DNA from: Sulfurospirillum arcachonense DSM 9755
Lineage (GTDB): Bacteria > Campylobacterota > Campylobacteria > Campylobacterales > Sulfurospirillaceae
Direction: 5' to 3'
Assembly: GCF_000597725.1 (NCBI RefSeq)
Contig: NZ_JFBL01000003.1
Coordinates: 124,001 to 188,000 of the forward strand
Length of the DNA: 64,000 nt
Part shown: positions 8,503 through 17,821 of the stretch, piece after piece
How the letters are laid out: each line of letters begins with the position of its first letter
How positions within the stretch are numbered: the stretch's first letter is position 1
The notes under the pieces: generated by a model
Database searches by the model: none
Told to the model about the DNA's origin: nothing
The model's input: the letters and a program-made list of their open reading frames with translations, nothing else
Translations under genes and position numbers: made by a program

Positions 8503-9237
8503 AGTATTGTGCCTGCTTAGAATACTGTTTTTATACTCTATTTCTTCAACTACTTCATTTTGAAAAGGTGAATTAAGATGCTTTTTTAGGGCTTTTACTC
8601 TGTATAAATCTATAAGAGGAGTTGTAAACGAGAGTTGATTTTCATGTCCAGCTTGTTTGGTAATAAGTTCTTTGTTTATGAGTTTTATATCATATTTACT
8701 AAGAATTCTCAACCACAAATCATAGTCTTCACAAACCTTTAAATCTTCATCAAAAAGACCGATTTCATCAAAAATACTTTTATGTGCAAAAAACGTTGAA
8801 ACTCCAATCTTGCAAAGTCGTAATGAGTTTAAAAAAGTAGGTTCATCTTTTTTTTGATGCTTTTTTTTATTTATAGTTTTACCATTTCGCATCCATACTT
8901 CATCTGTATAGGATGCTTTTAATAACGGAGAGTTTACATGTAAAGATATATGTTCTTGTATCTTATCTTTGTGCCATATATCATCAGAGTCCAAAAAAGC
9001 TATCCATTCATATTTTGCCGCTTGAATTCCTTTGTTTCTTGCACTCGAAACTCCACGGTTTTTTTGATAGATATATGTTATATCTTCATTTTTTAAAAGC
9101 TCTCTTGTTCCATCGGTTGAGCCATCATCTACTACTATTATTTGCTTTACATGTAAGGATTGATTTTGTACACTTTTTATGGCATCTAGTATAAAGTTTT
9201 TTCTATTGTAAGTTGGGATTATAGCTGTGATTTTCAT
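8488..9237 (-). CDS. Family 2 glycosyltransferase
   Basis: A 249-residue GT-A fold enzyme. The N-terminal nucleotide-sugar site is clear (AIIPTYNR at 5-12, VVDDGSTDGT at ~35-44), followed by NRGVSSARNKG and the metal-binding FLDSDDIW. A later ED motif (CEDYDLW) is the likely catalytic region. It probably adds a sugar to a surface polysaccharide or lipid, but substrate and acceptor cannot be read from sequence. No membrane segment. It sits alone between pstS and a chemoreceptor, with no sugar-biosynthesis cluster nearby. It contains two LHVK/LHVN palindrome insertions. Confidence 0.85.
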   Translation of the reverse strand: MKITAIIPTYNRKNFILDAIKSVQNQSLHVKQIIVVDDGSTDGTRELLKNEDITYIYQKNRGVSSARNKGIQAAKYEWIAFLDSDDIWHKDKIQEHISLHVNSPLLKASYTDEVWMRNGKTINKKKHQKKDEPTFLNSLRLCKIGVSTFFAHKSIFDEIGLFDEDLKVCEDYDLWLRILSKYDIKLINKELITKQAGHENQLSFTTPLIDLYRVKALKKHLNSPFQNEVVEEIEYKNSILSRHNTVSKL

Positions 9238-9282
9238 AAAAGAGAGTTTAACAAAATATATGTTAAAACCTTACTAAATAGC

Positions 9283-11016
9283 TTATAAACTAAACTTACT
9301 CAAATCATTTTTTAAATTATCAGAATCCAGATCGATTTGTCTTGCAGATTCTCTTACTAGTTTGCTTGATTTTCTATTGTTTACTGACATATCAATTGTT
9401 TTTTGCATTTTTTCAATAAGGATTTTTGTCTTTTGTGATACATAGGTGTTTAGACTAATGACATTTGAAGATACTTTTACAGAGTCAATTAAGTTGTTTT
9501 GAGCAGTATTAGCAAAACTTACAAGTTGGCTTGCTGTTTTTGAGACATTTTTCATTTGTGTTGAGATGACAGCTATCTCATCATTGTTATTGTGGATTTC
9601 TTCAGATATGATATTGAGAGTTACATTGATTTGCTCTAGGCTCAAGCGAGTATTGTCTGCAAGATTTCTTACCTCATCTGCTACAACTGCAAAACTACGA
9701 CCGTGTTCACCAGCACGTGCTGCTTCAATAGCAGCATTGAGGGCTAAGAGGTTTGTTTGGTCCGCAATATCAGATATTATATTGAGCACTTCTTTTGTTT
9801 TTTTGGTTTGATCAGTTAAAGAGCTCATTTTTGATGCTATTGTTGATTGTTGCTCGCTACTTTCATTTACTGTTTTTATAACAGATTCTAATTGATACGT
9901 AAAAGATTCCATTGTATTTTTATTGTCATTTAAATCACTATTTGTTTTTATTGCCATATTTTCTGCTTTATCTAAGTTATCAACTACATCATTTACCAGT
10001 GTATTTATGGTGTCTATATCTCCTAATTGTGCTTTGATAGTTGCTGCTAAGTCAATAGAAGTTTCTTTAAGAACATCGCTTGTATTTACATTTTTATCAG
10101 AGATATCTATAGCAGATACAATAGCTTCTTTTACTTTAGCAAATACACTTTCTAAAGATTTAGCTATAAAGTTGATTTCATCATTTGAGTTCTTTGAGTA
10201 GCTTATCTTATGGTCAAGGTAAATAGTACCATTTTTGACTATATTATTTAAATAAGTAGTTATTCTTTGCATGTTTTTTGAGAGTTGTTTGACAGATAAA
10301 ATCATGATTGCAATAACACATACAAGTAAAATCATAGCGATAACTACACCAGTAAGTATAAAATTACTTTTTTTTGTAGTTTCATCTCTTTTTTTAGAAG
10401 CTGTTTGTAAAGAGTGTTTGTTTTTAGCAAGTGCACTATTGACTTGATTCATATCATTGTTTACATTATCTACCATTGCAAGAAAGCTATTATTAGTTTT
10501 AATAGTCCTTTTTAAGATATTGCTTGTTATATTTTTGATAGTTTCTTTTATATCTTTCCCCGCAAATTCATCTAAGTTCTTTTCCAAAATTTTTGCTTGA
10601 ATCTTTAATTGTTGTGCGAAAGATTTGATATACATATTTTGAGCTGTTTTACTTTGTGTCCATTTTTGTAGTTCTTTAGAGATGCGTTGTATCTTTCTTT
10701 TTTCTCTTAGTTTATATGTAAGCATTCCTAGTTGGTTATCGAGTTCTCTTAATATCTCTAAGTCTGCATAAAAAACGGCAATTTCATTAGTTTTATCTTG
10801 GATATTTAAAAATATATCTAAAGTTTTTTGATTTATATTTGTTATTTCATTGATATTTTTTGTAAAAATTTGAGAATTTTTTACTTCACTATTTTGATAA
10901 GAAGTTATATTTAACTGATAGATAAAAAAAAGACTAGCAAGTCCTAAAAAAGTGATGGATATTAAAATTGCAATAATTGTAAATTTTTTAACAATCGAAA
11001 GGTTTGATAAGTTCAT
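9283..11016 (-). CDS. Methyl-accepting chemotaxis protein
   Basis: A 577-residue transmembrane chemoreceptor. TM1 is at ~11-33, followed by a periplasmic helical-bundle sensor (~35-215, rich in Lys/Glu heptads), TM2 at ~218-241, a HAMP-like linker, and the cytoplasmic signalling coiled coil. The CheA/CheW-binding tip is unmistakable ([26 protein letters not shown]). No C-terminal NWETF-type CheR/CheB tether is present; the protein ends in LSKFSL. It senses a small molecule outside the inner membrane and controls flagellar rotation; the ligand is unknown. Confidence 0.93.
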   Translation of the reverse strand: MNLSNLSIVKKFTIIAILISITFLGLASLFFIYQLNITSYQNSEVKNSQIFTKNINEITNINQKTLDIFLNIQDKTNEIAVFYADLEILRELDNQLGMLTYKLREKRKIQRISKELQKWTQSKTAQNMYIKSFAQQLKIQAKILEKNLDEFAGKDIKETIKNITSNILKRTIKTNNSFLAMVDNVNNDMNQVNSALAKNKHSLQTASKKRDETTKKSNFILTGVVIAMILLVCVIAIMILSVKQLSKNMQRITTYLNNIVKNGTIYLDHKISYSKNSNDEINFIAKSLESVFAKVKEAIVSAIDISDKNVNTSDVLKETSIDLAATIKAQLGDIDTINTLVNDVVDNLDKAENMAIKTNSDLNDNKNTMESFTYQLESVIKTVNESSEQQSTIASKMSSLTDQTKKTKEVLNIISDIADQTNLLALNAAIEAARAGEHGRSFAVVADEVRNLADNTRLSLEQINVTLNIISEEIHNNNDEIAVISTQMKNVSKTASQLVSFANTAQNNLIDSVKVSSNVISLNTYVSQKTKILIEKMQKTIDMSVNNRKSSKLVRESARQIDLDSDNLKNDLSKFSL

Positions 11017-11119
11017 ACTATATTCCTAATAAATTTTGGAAATTATATGCAAAATTTATTACAAAAAAGAGACAGATTTAATAATCTATTTGTCTCTTTT
11101 CATATCAAAATCTAATGTC

Positions 11120-11536
11120 TCATATCTCACTAGATAACAAAGCACGTTTATGAGCTTCGCTACATTGAATAGGGGCTTTTTCTCCATTTTTAGTAACAGA
11201 GACATAAGTGATAACACCACTTGTTACATGTACGCAACGTCTTATGCCTTCAATATTTCTCTCAGCAGTTACTTCTACGACAGTTTTTATTGATGTATTG
11301 CCTATTTTGATGATTCTTGCATAATAACTTACCGCATCACCTACGAAAATAGGCTCATGAAACTCCATTGCATTTACTGCTATTGTTACAACTCTCTCTA
11401 AGTGTAAATCACGAGCAGCTAAAGCCCCTGCAATATCCATTTGAGACATTATCCATCCCCCAAATATATTACCAGCAGGATTTGTATCTTTAGGCATTGC
11501 CAAAATTTTGATGCGTGGTTCACCCATGTCTTTCAT
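11120..11536 (-). CDS. Hotdog-fold acyl-CoA thioesterase (YciA-like)
   Basis: A 138-residue single hotdog domain. The family segment NPAGNIFGGWIMSQMD (catalytic Asp region at ~27-32 and helix start) is followed by alternating strands with MEFHEPIFVGDAVSYYARI, typical of YciA/BACH thioesterases that hydrolyse acyl-CoA to the free acid and CoA in the cytoplasm. TAGGA lies eight bases before the ATG. Single gene; neighbours are unrelated. The chain-length preference is unknown. A partial ACATGT palindrome codes for CVHV. Confidence 0.85.
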   Translation of the reverse strand: MKDMGEPRIKILAMPKDTNPAGNIFGGWIMSQMDIAGALAARDLHLERVVTIAVNAMEFHEPIFVGDAVSYYARIIKIGNTSIKTVVEVTAERNIEGIRRCVHVTSGVITYVSVTKNGEKAPIQCSEAHKRALLSSEI

Positions 11537-11592
11537 TAGTAAATTCCTATTTTTTTTGTAATAGTAGTCTAATTAAGGTAAAAACTATCTTA

Positions 11593-12717
11593 TTAATCCA
11601 TCAATAAAGCTACAATTTGTGCTTGAATTGTTGCAATCTGGGTTTGTATTGAACCTTTTGCATCAGAAGAGGCATAAGCGAGTTTTGATTGGAGTTTTTT
11701 AACCATTGCTTCAAGTTTTGATAATAAATCATTATTACTATGGTTTGTAGTATTGCTTTTATCAGTATAGATGTTTTTTGCCATTAGTTTGGAGATGTCT
11801 TGAGTTGTGGCATCTGCTTTTTCTAAGGTTTCTTTTGATTGAACCGCTAAATCAACTTGTGAAACTACTCCTGCTTTTCCATTTTCAAACAAAAAGAATC
11901 CACTTTTTTTGACTTCTCCCAAAAGCTCATTTGTTTGGGTTTTAATATCAAACGGTGTTTGTGTATTGCCTAAGTATATTGCTCCAATTCCCAGCTCACC
12001 TATCGAAACTAATTTATCTTTGTTTTGTGTTTTCATCCAAACTTGAAGGCGGTCAAAGATTTTGTCATTTTCATCTATCCAGCCATTTTTGTCATCATCA
12101 AATGTTGCTAAATCTTCAAATCCATTTCCTGATTTTGTTCCAAATAGTTCACTTCCATCATCAATCTTGCCATTTTTATTGTTATCGAGTGCTAAAAAAC
12201 CACTATTATGCTTAAGAGCGGATATTTGGTCGCTTGTGCCATCACTATCTATATCAAATTCAAATTTATGAGAACTTAGCATAGGAAGATCTGTATTAAG
12301 CGAGATAATAAGAGGATCTTTTAGTGCCTCAGTTGCAAGAGTTGTTTTTGTTTGATAAACAAAACTTCTTGAAAGTGATATATCTAAAGATATTTCTATC
12401 TCACGATCTTTTGATTGAATAAAAGCTTGCGTTTGGAAGTTAAGTGCTTGAGCTTCTGTATGAGTTCTTGTTATCTCTACATCTTCACCTATAGATTGCA
12501 TAGATACATTATTGAGATTTTTAAGTATGCTTGAAGAGAGTTTAGCATTTAGCTCATGCAGTGCTAATTCTTGTTTTATTTTATTTATATCAGTTTTTTG
12601 AACTTCTTTTGAAGAAGAGTTAGTGTTTGTACTATTTTGTATTTGTGCTTCAATAGAATCAGCTGCAAGGTTAAAATACTGAGAGTTCATCGAGATAGAA
12701 TGATTTTGAATATACAT
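11593..12717 (-). CDS. EF-hand-like calcium-binding protein of unknown function
   Basis: A 374-residue protein, not recognised as a named family. The first ~150 residues are polar, helical and Asn/Ser/Gln-rich. The middle (~145-215) holds three D-x-D-x-D-G/N-type calcium loops: DIDSDGTSDQI, DNNKNGKIDDGSE and DDDKNGWIDENDKIFD. A glycine-rich GELGIGAIYLG segment follows, resembling the EF-hand-containing regions found in RTX-type secreted proteins. The C-terminus is a coiled coil. There is no signal peptide, which would fit type I secretion or a cytoplasmic protein; no transporter lies nearby. AAGGAAG precedes the ATG. Confidence 0.6.
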   Translation of the reverse strand: MYIQNHSISMNSQYFNLAADSIEAQIQNSTNTNSSSKEVQKTDINKIKQELALHELNAKLSSSILKNLNNVSMQSIGEDVEITRTHTEAQALNFQTQAFIQSKDREIEISLDISLSRSFVYQTKTTLATEALKDPLIISLNTDLPMLSSHKFEFDIDSDGTSDQISALKHNSGFLALDNNKNGKIDDGSELFGTKSGNGFEDLATFDDDKNGWIDENDKIFDRLQVWMKTQNKDKLVSIGELGIGAIYLGNTQTPFDIKTQTNELLGEVKKSGFFLFENGKAGVVSQVDLAVQSKETLEKADATTQDISKLMAKNIYTDKSNTTNHSNNDLLSKLEAMVKKLQSKLAYASSDAKGSIQTQIATIQAQIVALLMD

Positions 12718-12772
12718 GATACTTCCTTGTACGTTTATTCATACACACATATATCGACAATTTAATAATACT

Positions 12773-13093
12773 CTAAAGAGTACTAGGCTCATGACACATG
12801 GCACAAACATTGTAAATAGTCTCTTCTTCACTAGGGTCTTTAGCAAATACTTTGAGTCCTCCAGGATGTTTTTTTGGAGCACCTTTGTGAGCAGTTTCTT
12901 CTGTGAGTGCATTTTTATCTCCACCATGACAGAGAGTACAATTTGGCTCGTTGATACTTTGGGCAAGTGTTGTTATTGTGTTCATCATGGTTATCTCTTG
13001 ATGAATCTCACTGAGCTGATTGTCGTGGCAAGATATACATTGATTTGCATAGATATTGCTTATAAGAATTAAAGTGATAATTAGTTTGTGCAT
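12773..13093 (-). CDS. Small tri-haem periplasmic c-type cytochrome
   Basis: A 106-residue protein with a Sec signal peptide (cleavage near NIYA at 13-16) and three CxxCH haem-binding motifs: CISCH (19-23), CTLCH (52-56) and CAMCH (97-101). It should be a periplasmic electron carrier. The third haem lies five residues from the stop, with no following distal ligand segment, so the protein may be the shortened front end of a longer multihaem cytochrome. I see no downstream continuation: the next 55 bases lead into the RBS of the EF-hand-like gene. The partner is unknown. Confidence 0.7.
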   Translation of the reverse strand: MHKLIITLILISNIYANQCISCHDNQLSEIHQEITMMNTITTLAQSINEPNCTLCHGGDKNALTEETAHKGAPKKHPGGLKVFAKDPSEEETIYNVCAMCHEPSTL

Positions 13094-13110
13094 AGTTGTC
13101 CTAAAGAAGT

Positions 13111-13138
13111 GTAGAAGTCTTATGAAAGACTTCTACAT
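13111..13138 (-). terminator. Terminator after phoX
   Basis: TGTAGAAGTCTT (13111-13122) and AAGACTTCTACA (13127-13138), a perfect 12-bp stem with a 4-base loop, between the phoX stop and the tri-haem cytochrome start. An ACATGTAAAG word overlaps its phoX-proximal end. Confidence 0.75.
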
Positions 13139-13144
13139 GTAAAG

Positions 13145-14923
13145 TTATTTATTTATAACAGGAAGTGGTCCAATGTATCCTGTATAACCCATCATTTGAC
13201 CTTTTGAATTAGCTATATTTGGCATATCTTTTTCTTTTGTAAGAGCATCACCTTCACCATAAGGGTGTTGTACAACACTCATAATATAACCATAACCTTT
13301 TACGTTATTGTTAAAATATAAAGAAGTTGTTTCACTTCCATATGGAGTAGTTTCTATTCTTGTTAATTTTTTATCATCAAGATTATATGCCCATACAAAG
13401 TCATTTTGGTGTCCGCTTCCTGTATCTTCACCAATAAGAAGTGTAGAAGTGTTTGGAATGTACGAGATATTATCTGGATTTGCTAATGAGCTTAGAGCAC
13501 AGGTATTTCCTTTTACTGATTTGTCTTGGAAGCCTGAAACCTCTCCGATCATCATATTTGGAACAAATGAAGAGTTGATAACATTACCATCTAAATCAAG
13601 AGGAGTGTTCATGCCAATACTTAGTTTATATACAGTTCCACAAGGATTGTAAGGAAGTTTTATATCGTTGTGTCCACCTTTATCATACTTAGTATTAGGC
13701 TTGTTTTTCTTTTTATTGTCTTCCATACCTTTACCAATAGAACTCATAGCAATGTATATCGAATGGTTGTTTTGGTTGTAAGAAAAACCTTCCATTTTTC
13801 TAAATTCTGTTGTAGCACCTTTGAGTGAAGCGTATCTTCTACTCTCTAATCTTGAAGCAATTTTTTCCATATTTGCTTTTACTTTTAGGTTTTCTTGTCC
13901 CATTGTTGTATTTATTGATGGATACTCTTTAGAAGAGTCAAAAATATCTTTAAAAGTAATTTTTTTATCAAGTGCAAGTTTTATTTCATCGCTTGTAGCA
14001 TGGCCTAAATTTACCCATTGAAGATATGCTTTTCCACCATTCTTACTACTTTGTTGAATCCATTTTGCAGCATAAAGTACACCAGCATCAAGTTTTTCTT
14101 CTTCATCTGCAATAAACATAAAAAGAGCTACGTTTGTTCCATCATCCGTTAAAAATACAGTTTTGTTATCTGGCATTACGTAAGCAAGCTCATGAGAAAA
14201 TCTTCCCATAGCGTAGTGTTTCGTAACTTTCACATCACCTTTTTCATTTAAAACTTTTATTTCAGGAGTCCAACCATAATCATAAGGATTAAGAGCATTT
14301 AAATCACCATTGACATAAGCGCCCATAGCATCATAATAAGCATTTATTGAACCATTTTCTTTTACTTTTGCTGCATTTGGTTCGTACTCTTCACTTCCTA
14401 TATGAGTATTCCAAGGAGTTATACTTCCAGCACATGGAACCCATAAACCATTAAATTGTGAAAAATCTATATTTCTTGTATTGATTGCTTTTAAATTTCC
14501 ATCTTTTTGCTGTTCTAATTCTGTAAGATACATAGCAGCAGGACGACTTTCAAAATGGTTTACCATAAAGATTTTTTCACCAACTGGTAGTAAAGATGTA
14601 TAGTCATTTGAATTAGATATTCTTAAAGAACCATCAGTATTTCTTATTGTATTGCCTTTTTTATCAAATAAAAGACCAAAAGTTCCACTACCAGATTTTT
14701 CTCCACTTCTTAAAATAGTATGAAAATCTATAGGGTATGTTTTACCGTCGATTGTAACTTCTTTTGAAGCTCTTACTTCTCTTTTTTCTTTATCTGTTGT
14801 TGGCACAGAAACCTCTTGGAAACTGATTGAATGTTTTTGTGTGTTTGATACTTGTGGTGAAGCTGTACAGCCAACTAACAATGAAGCAACAATTGTTGAT
14901 AACCCCAATAACTTATAATTCAT
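13145..14923 (-). CDS. phoX: PhoX-family alkaline phosphatase, predicted lipoprotein
   Basis: A 592-residue protein of the PhoX/DUF839 family, calcium/iron phosphatases that release phosphate from phosphomonoesters outside the cytoplasm. Family segments seen: PCAGSITPWNTHIGSEEYEP (~165-185), GRFSHELAYVMPD, DDGTNVALFMFIADEE, and the late metal-loop stretch LLIGEDTGSGHQNDFVWAY. Most PhoX proteins are Tat-exported; here the N-terminus has no twin arginine and instead carries a lipobox (LVGC, Cys19), so it should be a Sec-exported lipoprotein. A Pho-box-like element precedes it, and phoR lies just upstream. A related non-phosphatase DUF839 protein remains possible. Confidence 0.8.
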   Translation of the reverse strand: MNYKLLGLSTIVASLLVGCTASPQVSNTQKHSISFQEVSVPTTDKEKREVRASKEVTIDGKTYPIDFHTILRSGEKSGSGTFGLLFDKKGNTIRNTDGSLRISNSNDYTSLLPVGEKIFMVNHFESRPAAMYLTELEQQKDGNLKAINTRNIDFSQFNGLWVPCAGSITPWNTHIGSEEYEPNAAKVKENGSINAYYDAMGAYVNGDLNALNPYDYGWTPEIKVLNEKGDVKVTKHYAMGRFSHELAYVMPDNKTVFLTDDGTNVALFMFIADEEEKLDAGVLYAAKWIQQSSKNGGKAYLQWVNLGHATSDEIKLALDKKITFKDIFDSSKEYPSINTTMGQENLKVKANMEKIASRLESRRYASLKGATTEFRKMEGFSYNQNNHSIYIAMSSIGKGMEDNKKKNKPNTKYDKGGHNDIKLPYNPCGTVYKLSIGMNTPLDLDGNVINSSFVPNMMIGEVSGFQDKSVKGNTCALSSLANPDNISYIPNTSTLLIGEDTGSGHQNDFVWAYNLDDKKLTRIETTPYGSETTSLYFNNNVKGYGYIMSVVQHPYGEGDALTKEKDMPNIANSKGQMMGYTGYIGPLPVINK

Positions 14924-14966
14924 AATATCTCCTATGTAAAATGATGAGAAATATTAGTATGAATTA

Positions 14967-14982
14967 ATTACAATTTGGTTTC
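14967..14982 (-). promoter_or_regulatory. Pho-box-like element upstream of phoX
   Basis: Minus-strand GAAACCAAATTGTAAT, overlapping the phoR stop codon. A possible -10 (CATACT) follows. Confidence 0.65.
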
Positions 14983-16353
14983 AATTTTAAAAGAAAAATC
15001 AGAGCCAACTCCAACTTCACTTTGTATATCTAAATCACTATTATGAAGGTTTAAAATGTACTTAACAAGTGCAAGCCCAAGTCCTATAGAGTTATCCCAA
15101 GATAGGGTATTTGAGCGATAGAATTTGTTTGTAACTTTTTCTATTTCATCAGGAGCTATTCCTATACCTGTATCTTTTACATGTAAAGTTCCATTTTCTA
15201 TTTCTATATGAATGTCACTGTGGGAGTATTTGACAGCATTGTCAATAAGATTTGTAATTACGAGTTCAATCATTGTTTTATCAGCATTGACAATATAGCT
15301 TTCACCTTTACATGTAAATTCTCTATCATTGTTATTATCTTTAAAACTACTGAGTATATCTTGCGTTAAATTATATAAATCAAATTTTGTGAGTTTTGGA
15401 GATAGATCACCATTTTCAAATTTTGTTGCTAGGGAAAGTCTATCTATCATGCTTGAAATTTTGTGAGAATTTTTTATGATTTTTTCTAAAAATCTCTCTT
15501 TTATACTGGTATTTGCGTTAGGATCATCCATAAGAGTTTGAGCATATCCTATCACTGAAGCTATAGGGTTTTTAAATTCATGACTGATTGCTGAGATGAT
15601 ATCGCTTCTTTGTTTACTTATAAGTTTTATTTTTGCTGTATATTTTCTTTTTTGTTTTGATCTTTTTTCAAGTATACGAGCGAGTTTTTCTATGTGAGAT
15701 TCTATTGTAAAAAATTCTTTTGCAAAAGAAGCATTTACAACTGCTTTAAAATTTTTATTAGAAATCTCATCGAGGGTATTTGTTACTTTACCTATCTCTT
15801 TTTCAATTTTTTGACTTAGTTTATAAAAAACATAAAGACCTAAAAAAATAGAAGAAGCAAAGATAATAGTAAGTTTGATCCACATATTGTAAAATTCTTG
15901 AGAAATAGAGTTTAACTTCATAGAAAGTCGTATGAAAATAGGTTGTTCTTTGTAGTAAGTTTGACTTGCTAAGTATAAAAAGTCAATACCTATTGTTTTT
16001 GAGTGACGTACGGCATAACCATCTTCATTGGCTCTTGAAAGTTTTATTTCTCTTCTATCACTATGGTTTTCCATCTCTTTTTTATCATAATCACTCTCAG
16101 CCAGAATGACACCATCATCGTCTATAACAGTAAGTCTGTTGTTTGTAGCTTTTTTTACACGTAAAGCAAATTCATCTAAATTTTTAATCAAAGGAAGTTG
16201 TGCTTTTACGAGTTCTACTTCTTTTTTTATAAAGTTTTTATACTGTTGGAGATTTATCTCTTTTACTGTAAAATAACTTACTGCTGTAGTAAGAAGTAGT
16301 GTAGTAACAAATATAAGTAAAAAGTTGATGATAAAATGTTGGTGAAGCTTCAC
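14968..16353 (-). CDS. phoR: Phosphate-responsive sensor histidine kinase
   Basis: About 461 residues. TM1 (~6-27), a periplasmic domain of ~130 residues, TM2 (~160-180), HAMP-like linker, HisKA dimerisation helix with phospho-acceptor His in AISHEFKNPIASV, and HATPase with N-box NLIDNAVKYS, G1 DTGIGIAPDE and G2 GLGLALVKYI. I chose the GTG whose GTGA overlaps the stop of phoB, giving tight coupling; an in-frame TTG lies eight codons earlier. Its place beside phoB, phoU, phoX and pst indicates the phosphate sensor, corresponding to PhoR or C. jejuni PhosS. Two palindromes code for LHVK and FTCK. Confidence 0.88.
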   Translation of the reverse strand: MKLHQHFIINFLLIFVTTLLLTTAVSYFTVKEINLQQYKNFIKKEVELVKAQLPLIKNLDEFALRVKKATNNRLTVIDDDGVILAESDYDKKEMENHSDRREIKLSRANEDGYAVRHSKTIGIDFLYLASQTYYKEQPIFIRLSMKLNSISQEFYNMWIKLTIIFASSIFLGLYVFYKLSQKIEKEIGKVTNTLDEISNKNFKAVVNASFAKEFFTIESHIEKLARILEKRSKQKRKYTAKIKLISKQRSDIISAISHEFKNPIASVIGYAQTLMDDPNANTSIKERFLEKIIKNSHKISSMIDRLSLATKFENGDLSPKLTKFDLYNLTQDILSSFKDNNNDREFTCKGESYIVNADKTMIELVITNLIDNAVKYSHSDIHIEIENGTLHVKDTGIGIAPDEIEKVTNKFYRSNTLSWDNSIGLGLALVKYILNLHNSDLDIQSEVGVGSDFSFKIETKL

Positions 16354-17012
16354 GAGATACTGTACCCCACACCCCAAACAGATTTAATGTACTCTTTAGA
16401 GCCATCGGGGTCAATTTTCTTTTTTAAGCGATTGACTGCAACATTAACTGTTTTATCTTGAAAAAATGTTTCATCTTTCCAAACATGAGTGAGGAGATAC
16501 TCTCGATTTAAAACGTTGTTTTTATTTTCTATGAGAGTTTTTAAAAGTTCAAATTCTAGCTTTGTTAAATCAATTTCTTTTTTATTTACATATACTTTTC
16601 GTGATTTATTATCTAGTAAAATATCTTTATGTTCTATGGTTTCAAGGCTTGTTGGGTTTGTTCTTTTTAAAATAGCTTTGATTCTAAGGATAAGTTCTTT
16701 TATGTTGTATGGTTTTGTAAGATAGTCATCACCACCACGCTCAAAACCTTCTTCTATATCTTCATCTTTGTCTTTTGCAGTAGCAAAAATCGTTGGGATA
16801 TTAATCCCAACTTCACGCAAGTTTTTTACAAACTCACTGCCTTCAATATTTGGTAGGTTTCTATCTACTATCATTAAATCAACTTTTTCTTCTTTTAAAA
16901 GTTTTTCAACATTTTTAGTAGATAAAAAACCGACTGTTTCAAATCCAGCTTTTTGTAAGTTATACTCTAAAAGTTCTAATAAATCTTCTTCATCTTCAAT
17001 TATAACTATCAT
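16350..17012 (-). CDS. phoB: Phosphate-regulon response regulator
   Basis: A 220-residue OmpR/PhoB-family regulator. The receiver domain has the E6/D7 acidic pocket, phospho-acceptor D50 (MIVDRNLP), T79 and K100 (LTKPYN). The C-terminal winged helix ends in KSVWGVGYSIS. It should bind the Pho-box-like sites found at five promoters in this island. It follows phoU by nine bases and overlaps phoR by four bases, so phoU-phoB-phoR are one operon. It corresponds in role to PhosR of C. jejuni. Confidence 0.92.
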   Translation of the reverse strand: MIVIIEDEEDLLELLEYNLQKAGFETVGFLSTKNVEKLLKEEKVDLMIVDRNLPNIEGSEFVKNLREVGINIPTIFATAKDKDEDIEEGFERGGDDYLTKPYNIKELILRIKAILKRTNPTSLETIEHKDILLDNKSRKVYVNKKEIDLTKLEFELLKTLIENKNNVLNREYLLTHVWKDETFFQDKTVNVAVNRLKKKIDPDGSKEYIKSVWGVGYSIS

Positions 17013-17021
17013 ACAATGACC

Positions 17022-17693
17022 TTAACCAAAGTGTTTAATTTCCCCACCAACTCTTGCAAATAACATAAGTTTTGTTATGTTTACAGCACGATCTGCCATA
17101 CGTTCAAGTTTTCTCATTGTACTTAAAATTTCTATAGATTCTGCTGATTTTTCAATATCTTTACATAAATCAGCCATAATGTTTTTTTCTAAGATAGAGT
17201 ATAAATCATCAGTTTTACTCTCTTCAACACAAGTTTTTCTATAAAGGTCATTTGCTGCATCTTTTGAGTCCACTTCTAAAGACTCTATAGAACAAGTTAT
17301 CGCTTTAAAAGCACTTTTTGCAAGATGATTTGAGTACTCTTGAAGAGTTGTAAAGTCTATTTCACTTGTAATATGATTTTTCATGCGCTTACTAAAACTT
17401 TTTACATTGTCACTGAGTCTTACTAGTTCACTCGTGATTTTTAAGTAAGCAACAATTTCTCTAAGCTCAACTGCTTCTGGTTCAAACAGTGCTAAAATTT
17501 TTAAAATATTTTGATCAATGTCATTGGCACTTTGTTCAACATTTTTAAGAGAGTCTCTTGCATCATTAAATTTTGAAATATCTAGTGATTGAACACCGAT
17601 TTCAGCACTTGCAACAGCATCTTTGATATCTGCTCCTAAGTCATGTAATTGAACCTTTAACTCTTGTAATTGTTCTTCATATCTGTCTAACAT
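17022..17693 (-). CDS. phoU: PhoU phosphate-signalling regulator
   Basis: A 223-residue all-helical PhoU protein with two three-helix PhoU repeats, each with the acidic E/DxxxD-type metal-binding pattern (e.g. NVEQSANDIDQNI in the first, MRKLERMADRAVNI in the second). It binds metal clusters and links the PstB transporter to the PhoR kinase, keeping the regulon off when phosphate is plentiful. First gene of phoU-phoB-phoR. Its promoter region is shared, back-to-back, with the OlsF-like gene, and each side has its own Pho-box-like element. Confidence 0.95.
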   Translation of the reverse strand: MLDRYEEQLQELKVQLHDLGADIKDAVASAEIGVQSLDISKFNDARDSLKNVEQSANDIDQNILKILALFEPEAVELREIVAYLKITSELVRLSDNVKSFSKRMKNHITSEIDFTTLQEYSNHLAKSAFKAITCSIESLEVDSKDAANDLYRKTCVEESKTDDLYSILEKNIMADLCKDIEKSAESIEILSTMRKLERMADRAVNITKLMLFARVGGEIKHFG

Positions 17694-17736
17694 AATTTTC
17701 CTTGGTATTTTATTGCCTAAACTCTACTAAATCATT

Positions 17737-17752
17737 GTTACGATTTGGTAAC
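17737..17752 (-). promoter_or_regulatory. Pho-box-like element for phoUBR
   Basis: Minus-strand GTTACCAAATCGTAAC. It lies within the 128-base divergent region and implies positive autoregulation of phoB-phoR. Confidence 0.65.
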
Positions 17753-17769
17753 ACCTGATATAACTTACG

Positions 17770-17785
17770 GTTATCAAATTGTAAT
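17770..17785 (+). promoter_or_regulatory. Pho-box-like element for the OlsF-like gene
   Basis: Plus-strand GTTATCAAATTGTAAT, facing the OlsF-like gene; an AT-rich possible -10 (TATAGAATAATA) follows directly. Confidence 0.65.
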
Positions 17786-17821
17786 TATAGAATAATAAAA
17801 TAGCAAAATGAAGGAGATATT

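Noticed and set aside
16155-16168. TTTTACACGTAAAG as another member of the palindrome family
   Set aside because: It has ACACGT in place of ACATGT; kept out of the count because the core palindrome is broken.
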